This document shows, piece after piece, positions 15,800 through 21,925 of a stretch of DNA of 44,795 bases. Source of the stretch: a virus; IMG/VR virus record IMGVR_UViG_3300049893_001343, positions 1 to 44,795 of that record; one strand, given 5' to 3'. Within the stretch, counting starts at the first letter, position 1, and each line of letters begins with the position of its first letter. Position numbers and translations under genes: made by a program. The notes beneath the pieces were generated by a model. That model ran no database searches and was not told the DNA's origin. It saw nothing but the letters and a program-made list of their open reading frames with translations.

Positions 15800-15952
15800 C
15801 TTCTTATGCTTACGTTGTTCGGAGAGGGTATTCTTTAACGTTAAACCTAACGTATAAAGTTTAGCCCATGCTAGGTAGGGGTTGCCTTTAGAGGGAAGCA
15901 AATAGTTAGTGTATATATCTACACGTAATTGTTTTGCTTTGTTCATTTTCAT
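15788..15952 (-). CDS. Hypothetical basic protein, 54 aa
   Basis: From ATG 15952, which overlaps the stop of the 91-aa gene as ATGA, the product begins MKMNKAKQLRVDIYTNYLLP and ends QRKHKKLAR. It is basic, with the pattern GNPYLAWAKLYTLGLTLK. No family is recognised. The sigma-54 promoter for the next gene is embedded in its 3' end. Confidence 0.6.
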   Translation of the reverse strand: MKMNKAKQLRVDIYTNYLLPSKGNPYLAWAKLYTLGLTLKNTLSEQRKHKKLAR

Positions 15953-16224
15953 TTGACTAGTTCACCAAACACTAGAGTGTTACCATCATCGATGAGGGCG
16001 ATGTAGTAGGGTGAGTGTTCGATTAGTTTGGCAGAAGGGTGTTCAATGTTGAACTCTTTCCACGATTTGAGGGGGAAATCTGTGTCTAAGTCGAAGGGCG
16101 AAGTGATACTGTGCTTGTATTCGTGGACTAAGTGGCGCCAATCTTCATCGCTTTTGAGCATATGAAGAAGGTCGTCGATTGCATTAGTATCTTGTTCGAT
16201 GATTAGGTAGATGCGGTGGTTCAT
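15949..16224 (-). CDS. Hypothetical protein, 91 aa
   Basis: I take ATG 16224 (MNHRIYLIIEQDTNAIDDLL) as the start, because the longer frame runs back into the tRNA-Leu gene. The protein is acidic with alternating strands and helices. No family is recognised. It is coupled by an ATGA overlap to the 54-aa gene. Confidence 0.6.
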   Translation of the reverse strand: MNHRIYLIIEQDTNAIDDLLHMLKSDEDWRHLVHEYKHSITSPFDLDTDFPLKSWKEFNIEHPSAKLIEHSPYYIALIDDGNTLVFGELVK

Positions 16225-16266
16225 TGTGGGGTGTAGGTTTGGTGTTAGTGTGATGATGGTGAAAGC

Positions 16267-16354
16267 TGGTGCCACTCGCGGGACTTGAACCCGCACGACC
16301 AATAATGGTCAAGAGATTTTAAGTCTCTTGCGTCTGCCATTTCGCCAGAGTGGC
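16267..16354 (-). tRNA. tRNA-Leu (UAA anticodon)
   Basis: The minus strand folds as a complete class II tRNA. The acceptor is GCCACTC/GAGTGGC, the D-arm is GGCGAAATGGCAGACGC, and the anticodon arm is AGAGA-CTTAAAA-TCTCT. A long variable arm (GACCATTATTGGTC) and T-arm GCGGGTTCAAGTCCCGC follow. The 3' ACCA is encoded. Anticodon UAA reads UUA codons, which are frequent in this AT-rich phage. Confidence 0.95.
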
Positions 16355-16361
16355 TAATTGA

Positions 16362-16679
16362 TTAATCGTTAGTCCAAAGTCCTAATGTTTTCAAGAAAGC
16401 TTCTGCACGTTGGGAGGCGGTGGCGTGGAATGCCCAAGAATCAAGCCCGGCTTCGGGTAAAGAACGGGCAAGAATCACGAGGTAAGCCGCGCACTGATCG
16501 TTCGCCAACAATTTCTCCGCCTCATGCATTGCGTTGAGGTCGTTGAGGTAGTCGGGAAGAACCGTGAAAATTCCTCGTGGGTTCTCACCGTTGCATCCAT
16601 CCCGAAAATCCGTGACATGAATACACCTTTTCCACCCACAAGCCTGTGCGATTGCGATTCTTTGCTTTTCGGGATTCAT
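16362..16679 (-). CDS. Phage ABA-sandwich domain protein
   Basis: From ATG 16679 this 105-aa protein starts MNPEKQRIAIAQACGWK, has the motif PDYLNDLNAMHEAEKLL and ends ATASQRAEAFLKTLGLW. These are hallmarks of the small phage ABA-sandwich domain family, whose function is unknown. The gene lies between two tRNA-type genes, 15 bases after the 3' end of the upstream one; the longer frame to 16742 would run into that tRNA and is rejected. Confidence 0.82.
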   Translation of the reverse strand: MNPEKQRIAIAQACGWKRCIHVTDFRDGCNGENPRGIFTVLPDYLNDLNAMHEAEKLLANDQCAAYLVILARSLPEAGLDSWAFHATASQRAEAFLKTLGLWTND

Positions 16680-16694
16680 ATTTGGTAAAAAGGT

Positions 16695-16817
16695 TGAGCG
16701 CGGCAGGATTTGAACCTGCATGATAGTTATCAGAACAGTCATTAACTGTAACTTAGTTCACTATCTATTTGTAGTTCCGAGATACAAACTAGCGTCTACC
16801 AATTCCGCCACGCGCTC
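16695..16817 (-). tRNA. Abnormally long tRNA-Leu-like gene, possibly with an insertion
   Basis: Both ends are tRNA-like: acceptor GAGCGCG/CGCGCTC, a Leu-type D-arm GGCGGAATTGGTAGACGC and T-arm GCAGGTTCAAATCCTGC. The total is 123 bases, about 36 more than a normal tRNA-Leu, and no CCA is encoded. Between D- and T-arms there are competing stems: TTTGT/ACAAA, AGTTT/GAACT, GATAGT/ACTATC with inner ACAGT/ACTGT. None gives a 7-base loop with a Leu anticodon. It may be a degenerate tRNA, a tRNA with an unusual insertion, or a tRNA mimic. Confidence 0.6.
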
Positions 16818-16920
16818 ATTAAATTGTTAATGGCAGTTTAGGTGTGAACTCTGCCAAACACCTTCAATAGTTAAGGGTTTTAGTTACTCCCTTACTTAGT
16901 CATTCCAACAACGGTTTGAA

Positions 16921-17127
16921 CTATTGGAAAATCAAGCCACTATTTGAGTCGCTAGCATGATTAGCAATCCATTGAGCGGCAACTTGTAAAGCTTCAGCGC
17001 GTGATGGTTTAGCATCGAACATCATGATGCGACGCAATTCAACCTCATTAATGTTGACGTGAATTGAGGCAGACCACCAAGTAGTGCCATCGTTATGAAG
17101 ATAGATGCTGATTATGTTTGTGTTCAT
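16921..17127 (-). CDS. Hypothetical protein, 68 aa
   Basis: The product begins MNTNIISIYLHNDGTTWWSA and ends with a helix (ALQVAAQWIANHASDS). No family is recognised. It is the first protein gene upstream of the anomalous tRNA in the leftward direction, separated from it by about 100 bases holding small stems (TAAGGG/CCCTTA). Confidence 0.55.
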   Translation of the reverse strand: MNTNIISIYLHNDGTTWWSASIHVNINEVELRRIMMFDAKPSRAEALQVAAQWIANHASDSNSGLIFQ

Positions 17128-17136
17128 AAAAGTTAA

Positions 17137-17427
17137 TTAAACGTTCGCAATTTCAAGAATACGACGAATATCCTCAAAGGTTGTGGAAGAAGAATCATTG
17201 AAGTCTACGATACTAAGAAAACCGTTTTCATTCCTCAAAATGTCTCGAATTTTCTTCTCTACTTCCACACAGTTCAATAAATCTGGGTAACACTTTGCAC
17301 AAGCACCCAAGAGACAAAAAGAATAGGCATCTTTGTCAGAAGTAAACACCGGCTCGCCCTTCTTGTTTCTTGCAGCGAGTCCTTTTGTCCACTTATCAGG
17401 CGTAGATAGGAGTTCTTTAATTTTCAT
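17137..17427 (-). CDS. DUF6197-like hypothetical protein, 96 aa
   Basis: From ATG 17427 (MKIKELLSTPDKWTKGLAA) the protein has the order Trp-Thr-x-Gly, an Ala/Arg segment (ARNKKGEPV), then FCLLGACAKCY. This resembles small DUF6197-type proteins of phages. The upstream frame to 17505 is unlikely, because the start chosen is preceded by a G-free A/C leader like those of other genes here. The function of the family is unknown. Confidence 0.6.
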   Translation of the reverse strand: MKIKELLSTPDKWTKGLAARNKKGEPVFTSDKDAYSFCLLGACAKCYPDLLNCVEVEKKIRDILRNENGFLSIVDFNDSSSTTFEDIRRILEIANV

Positions 17428-17575
17428 TTGTTGTTGTTGGTGTGGTTGTGGTTTGAAAGAATAGGCCAGACGTTTTGCCTTCCGGAAATTGTCGCTGGCG
17501 TTCAACGGTAGGTCCCTAAGGCCCTGCTCCGTCTAAGTCTCATTATGCAATATAGGCAAGAGACGGCCTAAAAGT

Positions 17576-17785
17576 TTAACCAATGGGTGAAGTAAAGAAT
17601 TCTTTGAACTGTTTCAATGCACGTTCTTCTTTAACGCAAGCATCAAAATGTTTGTTGGCGTCATCCTTACGACCAATTGATTCAAGATGTAAAGCAATGT
17701 GAAACTCTTGTTCCAAGAGAGCTTCACGTTGCTTAATCATGCGGTGAACCAGTGTGAGGTCGTAGCGGTTGGCAGAGGAGGACAT
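17576..17785 (-). CDS. Hypothetical helical protein, 69 aa
   Basis: I start at ATG 17785 (MSSSANRYDLTLVHRMIKQR), which is 8 bases after the stop of the 41-aa gene. The rest is helical (EALLEQEFHIALHLESIGRK). No family is recognised. Behind it, before the next gene, CCGTCT/AGACGG (17529-17534 and 17561-17566) can pair. Confidence 0.55.
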   Translation of the reverse strand: MSSSANRYDLTLVHRMIKQREALLEQEFHIALHLESIGRKDDANKHFDACVKEERALKQFKEFFTSPIG

Positions 17786-17793
17786 AAAGTTAC

Positions 17794-17919
17794 TCAAAAG
17801 TGTGCAACGTAGCAATCGTCAATCCAGTCATAATGAAACCACGTGTAATTAAAACGCGTATTTTCATTCAACCATTCTTTGCATCTACGTTCACCCCACC
17901 AAGAAGGAAAAATAATCAT
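17794..17919 (-). CDS. Small Trp-rich protein, 41 aa
   Basis: ATG 17919 opens a short frame: MIIFPSWWGERRCKEWLNEN, then FNYTWFHYDWIDDCYVAHF. Five Trp and several aromatic residues in 41 positions and good spacing with the next gene argue for a real micro-protein. Similar E-W-x-x-E-N patterns occur in small phage proteins of unknown role. The plus-strand frame across the same place has no such features. Confidence 0.55.
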   Translation of the reverse strand: MIIFPSWWGERRCKEWLNENTRFNYTWFHYDWIDDCYVAHF

Positions 17920-18381
17920 AAACTAGAAGTTGTTTCCTCATTTTCAATGCACACAATAGATGTTCTACTAGGTGCACTGAAAAGAAGAAACGGCTGCACA
18001 ATACGTGTTTGCTATTGTGCAAGCCGCTTCTTTTGTTTTCTAGCCCCATTATGGGGCCGCAATTGCATAGGATAAGTCCAACGTAGTAGCGTTGTTGGTC
18101 GGCAAGTATAGGTTGATTATCAACCTACACTACCCTTTTACCTACCCTTTAAGCGCAATCACTCGCACTAAATCGCGGACGCACAATGCACTGTGTAGCA
18201 AGTCTCATGCCAGCTAGGAGCAAAGGCGCTGAAGTTAGTCAGGATACTTTAACGTTAGAGCGTTGAAGTGAATCCATCTACTTGCTATTGCATTTAATTA
18301 TGCCGCTTTTTAGGCTTCTTTGTTGTCTAATGGACACTACGCTATGACCCACTAACGTATTGTAAGTGAGTCATGCGATAC
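17920..18381. other. Non-coding stretch with several hairpins
   Basis: No gene is supported. It contains the long hairpin 17980-18034, a compact stem GCCCCA-TTA-TGGGGC (18043-18057), and TAGGTTGA-TTA-TCAACCTA (18109-18127). A 9-of-10 inverted repeat near 18346-18376 lies just behind the 100-aa gene. Confidence 0.5.
17980..18034 (-). terminator. Long hairpin, probable bidirectional terminator
   Basis: AAAAGAAG, CGGCT and GCACAATA pair with TATTGTGC, AGCCG and CTTCTTTT, giving 21 base pairs with small bulges and a 9-base loop. A-rich and T-rich outer arms give a T-tract on either strand. A competing inverted repeat, TTTTCAATGCAC/GTGCACTGAAAA (17941-17952 and 17972-17983), overlaps one arm, so alternative folding is possible. 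Confidence 0.55.
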
Positions 18382-18684
18382 TTAGTCGTATTTAGAGAGA
18401 CAAGCAGCGAAGAAGACTTCTTCCCAAATGTCAGAACATACAAACACGTCGTCGATAGCGTGCAGACGAGTTTGTTCAAGTTTAACATAGGAAGTAGACC
18501 AATCTTCTGCTACTGACCGGGCTTTTTTAACTTGAAGTGCTGTGCCAGTAACTTCTTCTGGCTTTTCAGCATCGCGAATCCATCCAATCGGACCGACTGA
18601 GATCCCCTCTGTTTGGTAAGATGGATGAACGATTACTGGTTTCCATTCTCCTTGCCGATTAAGCATTTCGCATGTGAATTTCAT
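18382..18684 (-). CDS. Hypothetical protein, 100 aa
   Basis: I start at ATG 18684 (MKFTCEMLNRQGEWKPVIVH). The upstream part of the frame reads as His/Asn repeats created by an ACAATC-type leader and is not protein-like. A strand-rich middle (GISVGPIGWIRDAEKPEEV) precedes a helical end. No family is recognised. The leader is G-free, as for several neighbours. Confidence 0.58.
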   Translation of the reverse strand: MKFTCEMLNRQGEWKPVIVHPSYQTEGISVGPIGWIRDAEKPEEVTGTALQVKKARSVAEDWSTSYVKLEQTRLHAIDDVFVCSDIWEEVFFAACLSKYD

Positions 18685-18812
18685 AGTAGTGTGAATGTGA
18701 TTGTGATTGTGATTGTTACGCCACGACTTGTTTGTCATAGCGTAGTATCCACTAAACAACTTGTTATGTGTGTAGTTAGTCACTGTAGGGGCCGTTTGGC
18801 CCGTGTGGTGTG

Positions 18813-19031
18813 TCAATTGATCAATTCATAATGTCTGACGTTCAGAATAGAAGTGATAGCTTTTTGCAACTCCGATTCAGCGTCAGTTAGTTGTCGACGA
18901 GCATTAAGCACTTTTTGCTCCAAGTGTTGAATGCGCAGTGCATCTTGTTCGTCAAGAGTAAGACTTTCAACAAATTGCTTCGCGAATTGTTGCTTTGCAA
19001 TTTGACCAATTTGAGGTTGTTGTGCGTTCAT
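18813..19031 (-). CDS. Hypothetical coiled-coil protein, 72 aa
   Basis: The protein is predicted to be one long helix (DEQDALRIQHLEQKVLNARR, then QLTDAESELQKAITSIL) after a Gln-rich start. No family is recognised. The 17 bases up to and including its start codon are identical to those of the next small gene upstream (start 19249), with an AAAAGGAAAATACA leader. Confidence 0.6.
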   Translation of the reverse strand: MNAQQPQIGQIAKQQFAKQFVESLTLDEQDALRIQHLEQKVLNARRQLTDAESELQKAITSILNVRHYELIN

Positions 19032-19045
19032 TGTATTTTCCTTTT
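19029..19045 (-). repeat. Repeated translation-start element, copy 1
   Basis: The minus strand reads AAAAGGAAAATACAATG. The identical 17 bases occur at 19247-19263, each ending in the start codon of a small gene. The AAGGA part may act as a weak Shine-Dalgarno motif. Confidence 0.6.
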
Positions 19046-19069
19046 AGGGGCCGTTTAAGGCCTTATGTG

Positions 19070-19249
19070 TTATTCGCCGTGTTTTGTAATGTTGAATACT
19101 ACTGCGATACTATTATCATCAGTAGATTGCTTGGCGTATTCAAAACTACCGCCAGTGATTGGATTCATGTCAAACATTACCAGCTTTTCGTCTGGTTGCT
19201 GTTGCAAGAAAGCTTTCCAATCTGCTACTGTTTTTAGAGTTTGAGACAT
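19070..19249 (-). CDS. Hypothetical protein, 59 aa
   Basis: From ATG 19249 the product begins MSQTLKTVADWKAFLQQQPD and continues EKLVMFDMNPITGG. No family is recognised. The longer frame to 19363 is rejected because this start carries the repeated leader seen at 19029-19045. The next gene follows after a small GGCC-AAAC-GGCC type hairpin. Confidence 0.6.
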   Translation of the reverse strand: MSQTLKTVADWKAFLQQQPDEKLVMFDMNPITGGSFEYAKQSTDDNSIAVVFNITKHGE

Positions 19250-19263
19250 TGTATTTTCCTTTT
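19247..19263 (-). repeat. Repeated translation-start element, copy 2
   Basis: This is an exact copy of the 17-base element at 19029-19045, ending in the ATG of the 59-aa gene. Confidence 0.6.
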
Positions 19264-19585
19264 GTTGAGGTTGAAGTTGAAGTGAGTTAAACGGTCCATA
19301 CAATGACCAACATACACTATTAATCCCCCCATGTCTTGTGGACTTTGTATGTCGCCACCTCATGGTGTGGAATTGTTATCTTGCAGACGATAATCAGTCT
19401 GCTAATTGCACGTCAAGTGTGCCAAACTTCATTTAGTATCGACAGACGATACATTGTCAGACAATCATTTTCCAATGACATGAGCCTGCTAGTTGCGCGA
19501 ACATTACGCGCAGTAAGGCTGTCATGACGCTATCTAAAGAACTTTTCTGGGAGGCAATGCTTTAATGGGGAAGCATTGAACCGCT
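19250..19585. other. Non-coding stretch with a series of hairpins
   Basis: No gene is supported. Perfect stems follow each other: GCAGAC/GTCTGC (19383-19402 region), TATCG/CGATA, ATTGT/ACAAT, and a compound stem near 19475-19525 with ATGAC/GTCAT, AGCCT/AGGCT and TGCGCG/CGCGCA. CAATGCTT/AAGCATTG (19555-19578) follows. The minus strand also has TTGACG as a possible -35 box near 19415 without a convincing -10. This could be a structured RNA. Confidence 0.45.
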
Positions 19586-19741
19586 CTAAATCTTCGCGTG
19601 CCCGCGAATTGAAATGTATCGGCCTCGGACGTATCCATCCTCTCGCCCTTTGGCTTTGTGGCGAGATACTTTGTTACTGCGGGGCGCTTTAAGGCTTGCT
19701 TTGTGGAAAGCGAGCAATCGATGGAATTCTTGTGTTGTCAT
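19586..19741 (-). CDS. Small basic protein, 51 aa
   Basis: ATG 19741 opens MTTQEFHRLLAFHKASLKAP, followed by a basic segment (SNKVSRHKAKGREDG) and the end YVRGRYISIRGHAKI. The high Arg/Lys/His content suggests nucleic-acid binding. No family is named with confidence. It directly follows the terminator behind the 137-aa gene. Confidence 0.6.
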   Translation of the reverse strand: MTTQEFHRLLAFHKASLKAPRSNKVSRHKAKGREDGYVRGRYISIRGHAKI

Positions 19742-19764
19742 AAGTTAACAAAAGGGAAAAAGAG

Positions 19765-19801
19765 AAAGCGCCCCACTAGCGTATAACTAATGGGGCGCTT
19801 T
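19765..19801 (-). terminator. Intrinsic terminator behind the 137-aa gene
   Basis: AAAGCGCCCCA (19765-19775) and TGGGGCGCTTT (19791-19801) are a perfect 11-bp stem, extended by a partly paired inner loop. On the minus strand it is followed by CTCTTTTTCCCTTTTG, a good U-rich tail. It begins 4 bases after the stop codon of the 137-aa gene. Confidence 0.75.
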
Positions 19802-19804
19802 GTG

Positions 19805-20218
19805 TTAAGCGCGCAAACCGTCAATCCATTCCCGGAGCGTTTGGGACAGCACGTAGGTTGACTCATGGGTCAGACCAAACGAGCGGGCTTCATCCAAGGC
19901 CACAATCAGACGAGCGAGCGTAATGCTATTCGTCGTGATGACCTTGACCTTAGCCGCTTCCTTCAAGGTCAACTCTCCATTCTTGGAGAGCTTGCCACTA
20001 ACGGCAGCCTTAACAGGAGCATTACCCAAGGCCCGCCCGAAGTCGCTGCCAAACTGGCGGGCGATGATTTCAGCCTTTTCAGCGGGCAGCCCAAAGACAC
20101 GTTGGATGTCTTTGAACATTTCCGCCATGACAGGCGAATAACGCCCGTTGCCGAAATCCGGCGCGGACTTGGTGTTGGTGTTGTTGGTTTGCGCTTTGGC
20201 GTCAATGGTGGGATTCAT
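19805..20218 (-). CDS. Hypothetical protein, 137 aa, GC-richer than its neighbours
   Basis: The protein has an Asn/Thr-rich N-terminus (DAKAQTNNTNTKSAPDF) and a helical body (EMFKDIQRVFGLPAEKAEII). No family is recognised. It is the outermost minus-strand gene next to the central non-coding region. A sigma-54-like element with one -12 mismatch (20367-20383) lies upstream, and a strong terminator follows it. Its codons contain more G and C than those of adjacent genes, which could reflect recent acquisition or high expression. Confidence 0.65.
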   Translation of the reverse strand: MNPTIDAKAQTNNTNTKSAPDFGNGRYSPVMAEMFKDIQRVFGLPAEKAEIIARQFGSDFGRALGNAPVKAAVSGKLSKNGELTLKEAAKVKVITTNSITLARLIVALDEARSFGLTHESTYVLSQTLREWIDGLRA

Positions 20219-20366
20219 GCTGTGACTGTGGTTAGCTTACTTGTTGGTTAATCCACCGTATCCGGTCTGCCTCAACATTAGGGCAGAATTCACCGGCACG
20301 CTGGAAATCGTGTTTTCAGCTAACAGACCATTGGCGCTGTTCCCTCCGGGTAAGGTAGTAGGCCAT

Positions 20367-20383
20367 TACAACAGGCGTGCCAC
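20367..20383 (-). promoter_or_regulatory. Sigma-54-like promoter with a -12 mismatch
   Basis: The minus strand reads GTGGCACG-CCTG-TTGTA. The -24 half and the spacing are perfect, but the -12 GC is GT, which usually weakens sigma-54 promoters strongly. It lies about 150 bases before the 137-aa gene, the same kind of place as the four strong sites. Confidence 0.4.
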
Positions 20384-20646
20384 TATGCCGGGGGCAAAGC
20401 TAGGTTCTCAAAGAGCTGCCCACTAGATAGCACAACGGATGCCATAGTCATGCCATGCGTAACTCGTTCAGCTACAACGTCTTGCGCCAATATCAGTTTC
20501 CCTTATGCTATCAATAAGGCGTGAATTTAACTCATTGATAATCAAGAACTTACGCATTTCCCATACGTAACTCCCTCTCTATCAACAGTTTGCATTTCAC
20601 GCATAATGCGTCAAAATCGCGCGCCCTTTATTCCTCATGCCCAATA

Positions 20647-20666
20647 AAGTTAGCCTAGGCTAACTT
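20647..20666. repeat. 20-bp perfect palindrome
   Basis: AAGTTAGCCTAGGCTAACTT is its own reverse complement. It lies about 100 bases left of the AT-rich core and could be a dimeric protein site or cruciform. Confidence 0.7.
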
Positions 20667-20749
20667 CTCTCGCCCGATGATAACATGCCCCTTGCCCCTC
20701 CCTCACCCTGCGCCGGCCGGGTCGTTGCGTCCGCGACTCGGATCATATT

Positions 20750-20850
20750 ATCTTATTTTATTTATTAGTATATCTTATTCTTATTTTATCTAATAATTAT
20801 TATTACATAAAATTATCTAATAATTAAAATTAGATATTGCCATGTCATTT
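20750..20850. other. AT-rich block with 14-bp direct repeat
   Basis: This block is nearly all A and T between GC-rich flanks. TTATCTAATAATTA occurs at 20786-20799 and again at 20813-20826. Such a block could be a DNA-unwinding element of an origin, or hold divergent early promoters. Confidence 0.5.
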
Positions 20851-21169
20851 TAACTTATAGCAATAAGTAGTAATGCTACTGCATACCCTAATATGGTCCC
20901 CGCCGCCGACGCCATGACGCCCCCGGCACTCGCTCACCCTCCATCGCCATCATGTTATATTTAGACTTAGAACAATTCTAAATACTGCTACCTAAGTAGT
21001 TCAGCTAATAATCCGAAGTAGACTAGCTAATAACCCCCAGAGGGGAGGCCCGAATTTGCGATGCTCTCATGGACCCAACTTTTCTGGCAAAATTTCCAAA
21101 ATCCAAAAATCAATCCACCTAAATTTAAGGGATAATTGAGTGAACTAGAGGGAGAGGATGGCGTAAAAG

Positions 21170-21186
21170 TTGGCACGGGAGTTGCT
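21170..21186 (+). promoter_or_regulatory. Sigma-54 promoter of the packaging/structural operon
   Basis: The sequence TTGGCACG-GGAG-TTGCT matches the sigma-54 consensus completely, with correct spacing. It lies at the left edge of the rightward module, with predicted start near 21197 and the terminase genes next. This is the expected place of a late promoter. Confidence 0.9.
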
Positions 21187-21235
21187 AAGTAATAATCGTG
21201 ACAGCAGTTAACGTTAACAGCAACTACTAATTACT

Positions 21236-21358
21236 ATGAATAATGACAACACCGCCGTTCGACACACCGTTCTAACCTACTTGTCCGCGTTTTCGGCCGA
21301 AGCCCAAGAGGAGTGTCGGAATAGCTTCATGTGGAAGGCGAACTTCTGCATCGTCTAA
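21236..21358 (+). CDS. Possible 40-aa leader peptide
   Basis: ATG 21236 opens MNNDNTAVRHTVLTYLSAFS and closes in MWKANFCIV at 21358, about 40 bases after the predicted transcription start. It ends 2 bases before an alternative ATG (21361) of the small terminase frame, so it could couple translation. It overlaps the longer terminase start (21331), and nothing else proves it is translated. Confidence 0.3.
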   Translation: MNNDNTAVRHTVLTYLSAFSAEAQEECRNSFMWKANFCIV

Positions 21359-21897
21359 ATATGCCACTGGACACCCCTTACGGACAGCATCTAATTACGC
21401 AAGTTGTCACTTCTTATGAAGTGCTCGGCTTAAACCCTCATGCTATCGCAGAGCAATTAGATATTGAAGAGGGCGCTGAAGGGGTAGAAGAAATATTGCG
21501 GACTAATAGTGATCTCTACGTCGCGCATTTGAGGCAGGCTGGAGCATTAGCTAAGAGGGACCCCGCTAATACAGCTATTGTTGTAACGCCAGAAGAAGCA
21601 GAGTATCAGCGTCTGAAGAAAATGTATATGATGCTCGCTGAAACAGCCCCAGAATCGTCAGTTCGTGAACGAGCTATTCGTTGGCTATTAGATGAGGCAA
21701 AGGGCCGCAATCATACTGGTGTTCGGCAAGTTGAGCTAAAAGAGCGCGAAATTGCTACACGTTCTAGCCAAGAAGAACGACTAGCTAAATTCAATGCCCT
21801 CATTCGTCAGACATTTGCTACTCAAGGGACCCCGGCCCCGAACGTAACTGTTATTGATGTCTTGCCCGAACAGCCTAAAATTGCGGACGCTAACTAA
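21331..21897 (+). CDS. terS: Small terminase subunit (putative)
   Basis: The protein is 188 aa from GTG 21331, or 178 aa from ATG 21361; the second start follows directly after the possible leader peptide and is a real alternative. An N-terminal helix-turn-helix-like part (SYEVLGLNPHAIAEQLDI) is followed by helices for oligomer formation and a charged C-terminus (RQVELKEREIATRSSQEER). Such proteins bind the packaging site on phage DNA and control the large subunit. The assignment rests on the fold pattern and its place before the large terminase. Confidence 0.7.
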   Translation: MEGELLHRLNMPLDTPYGQHLITQVVTSYEVLGLNPHAIAEQLDIEEGAEGVEEILRTNSDLYVAHLRQAGALAKRDPANTAIVVTPEEAEYQRLKKMYMMLAETAPESSVRERAIRWLLDEAKGRNHTGVRQVELKEREIATRSSQEERLAKFNALIRQTFATQGTPAPNVTVIDVLPEQPKIADAN

Positions 21898-21925
21898 ACC
21901 ACTACACCTTACACCACATCGACAT

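Larger units (their letters stand above)
20219..21169. other. Central non-coding region between divergent modules, candidate origin
   Basis: About 950 bases without a convincing gene separate leftward and rightward transcription. It has GC-rich parts (about 20670-20740 and 20895-20940) around an AT-rich core (20750-20850), a 20-bp palindrome (20647-20666) and many small stems: CCTTAT/ATAAGG at 20501-20519, ACGCA-TAA-TGCGT near 20590, and TTAGAA-CAA-TTCTAA near 20965. AGCTAATAA occurs twice near 21002 and 21024. The layout suits a replication origin; no initiator boxes were identified. Confidence 0.5.

Noticed and set aside
17800-18075. 91-codon frame on the plus strand
   Set aside because: It crosses a terminator hairpin and opposes the better 41-aa minus-strand gene; the protein sequence is not convincing.
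18685-18720. Short tandem ACAATC repeats as a CRISPR or regulatory repeat array
   Set aside because: The units are six bases without spacers; this is a low-complexity leader. No CRISPR array was found in the window.
19411-19432. Sigma-54-like sequence on the minus strand (TTTGGCACACTTGACGTGCAA region)
   Set aside because: The distance between GG and GC is two bases too long, which sigma-54 does not tolerate.
19586-19741. Hairpins TTCGCG/CGCGAA, TCTCGCC/GGCGAGA and CTTGCTTT/AAAGCGAG as part of a larger structured RNA
   Set aside because: They lie within a plausible 51-aa gene, so I limited the RNA idea to 19380-19580.
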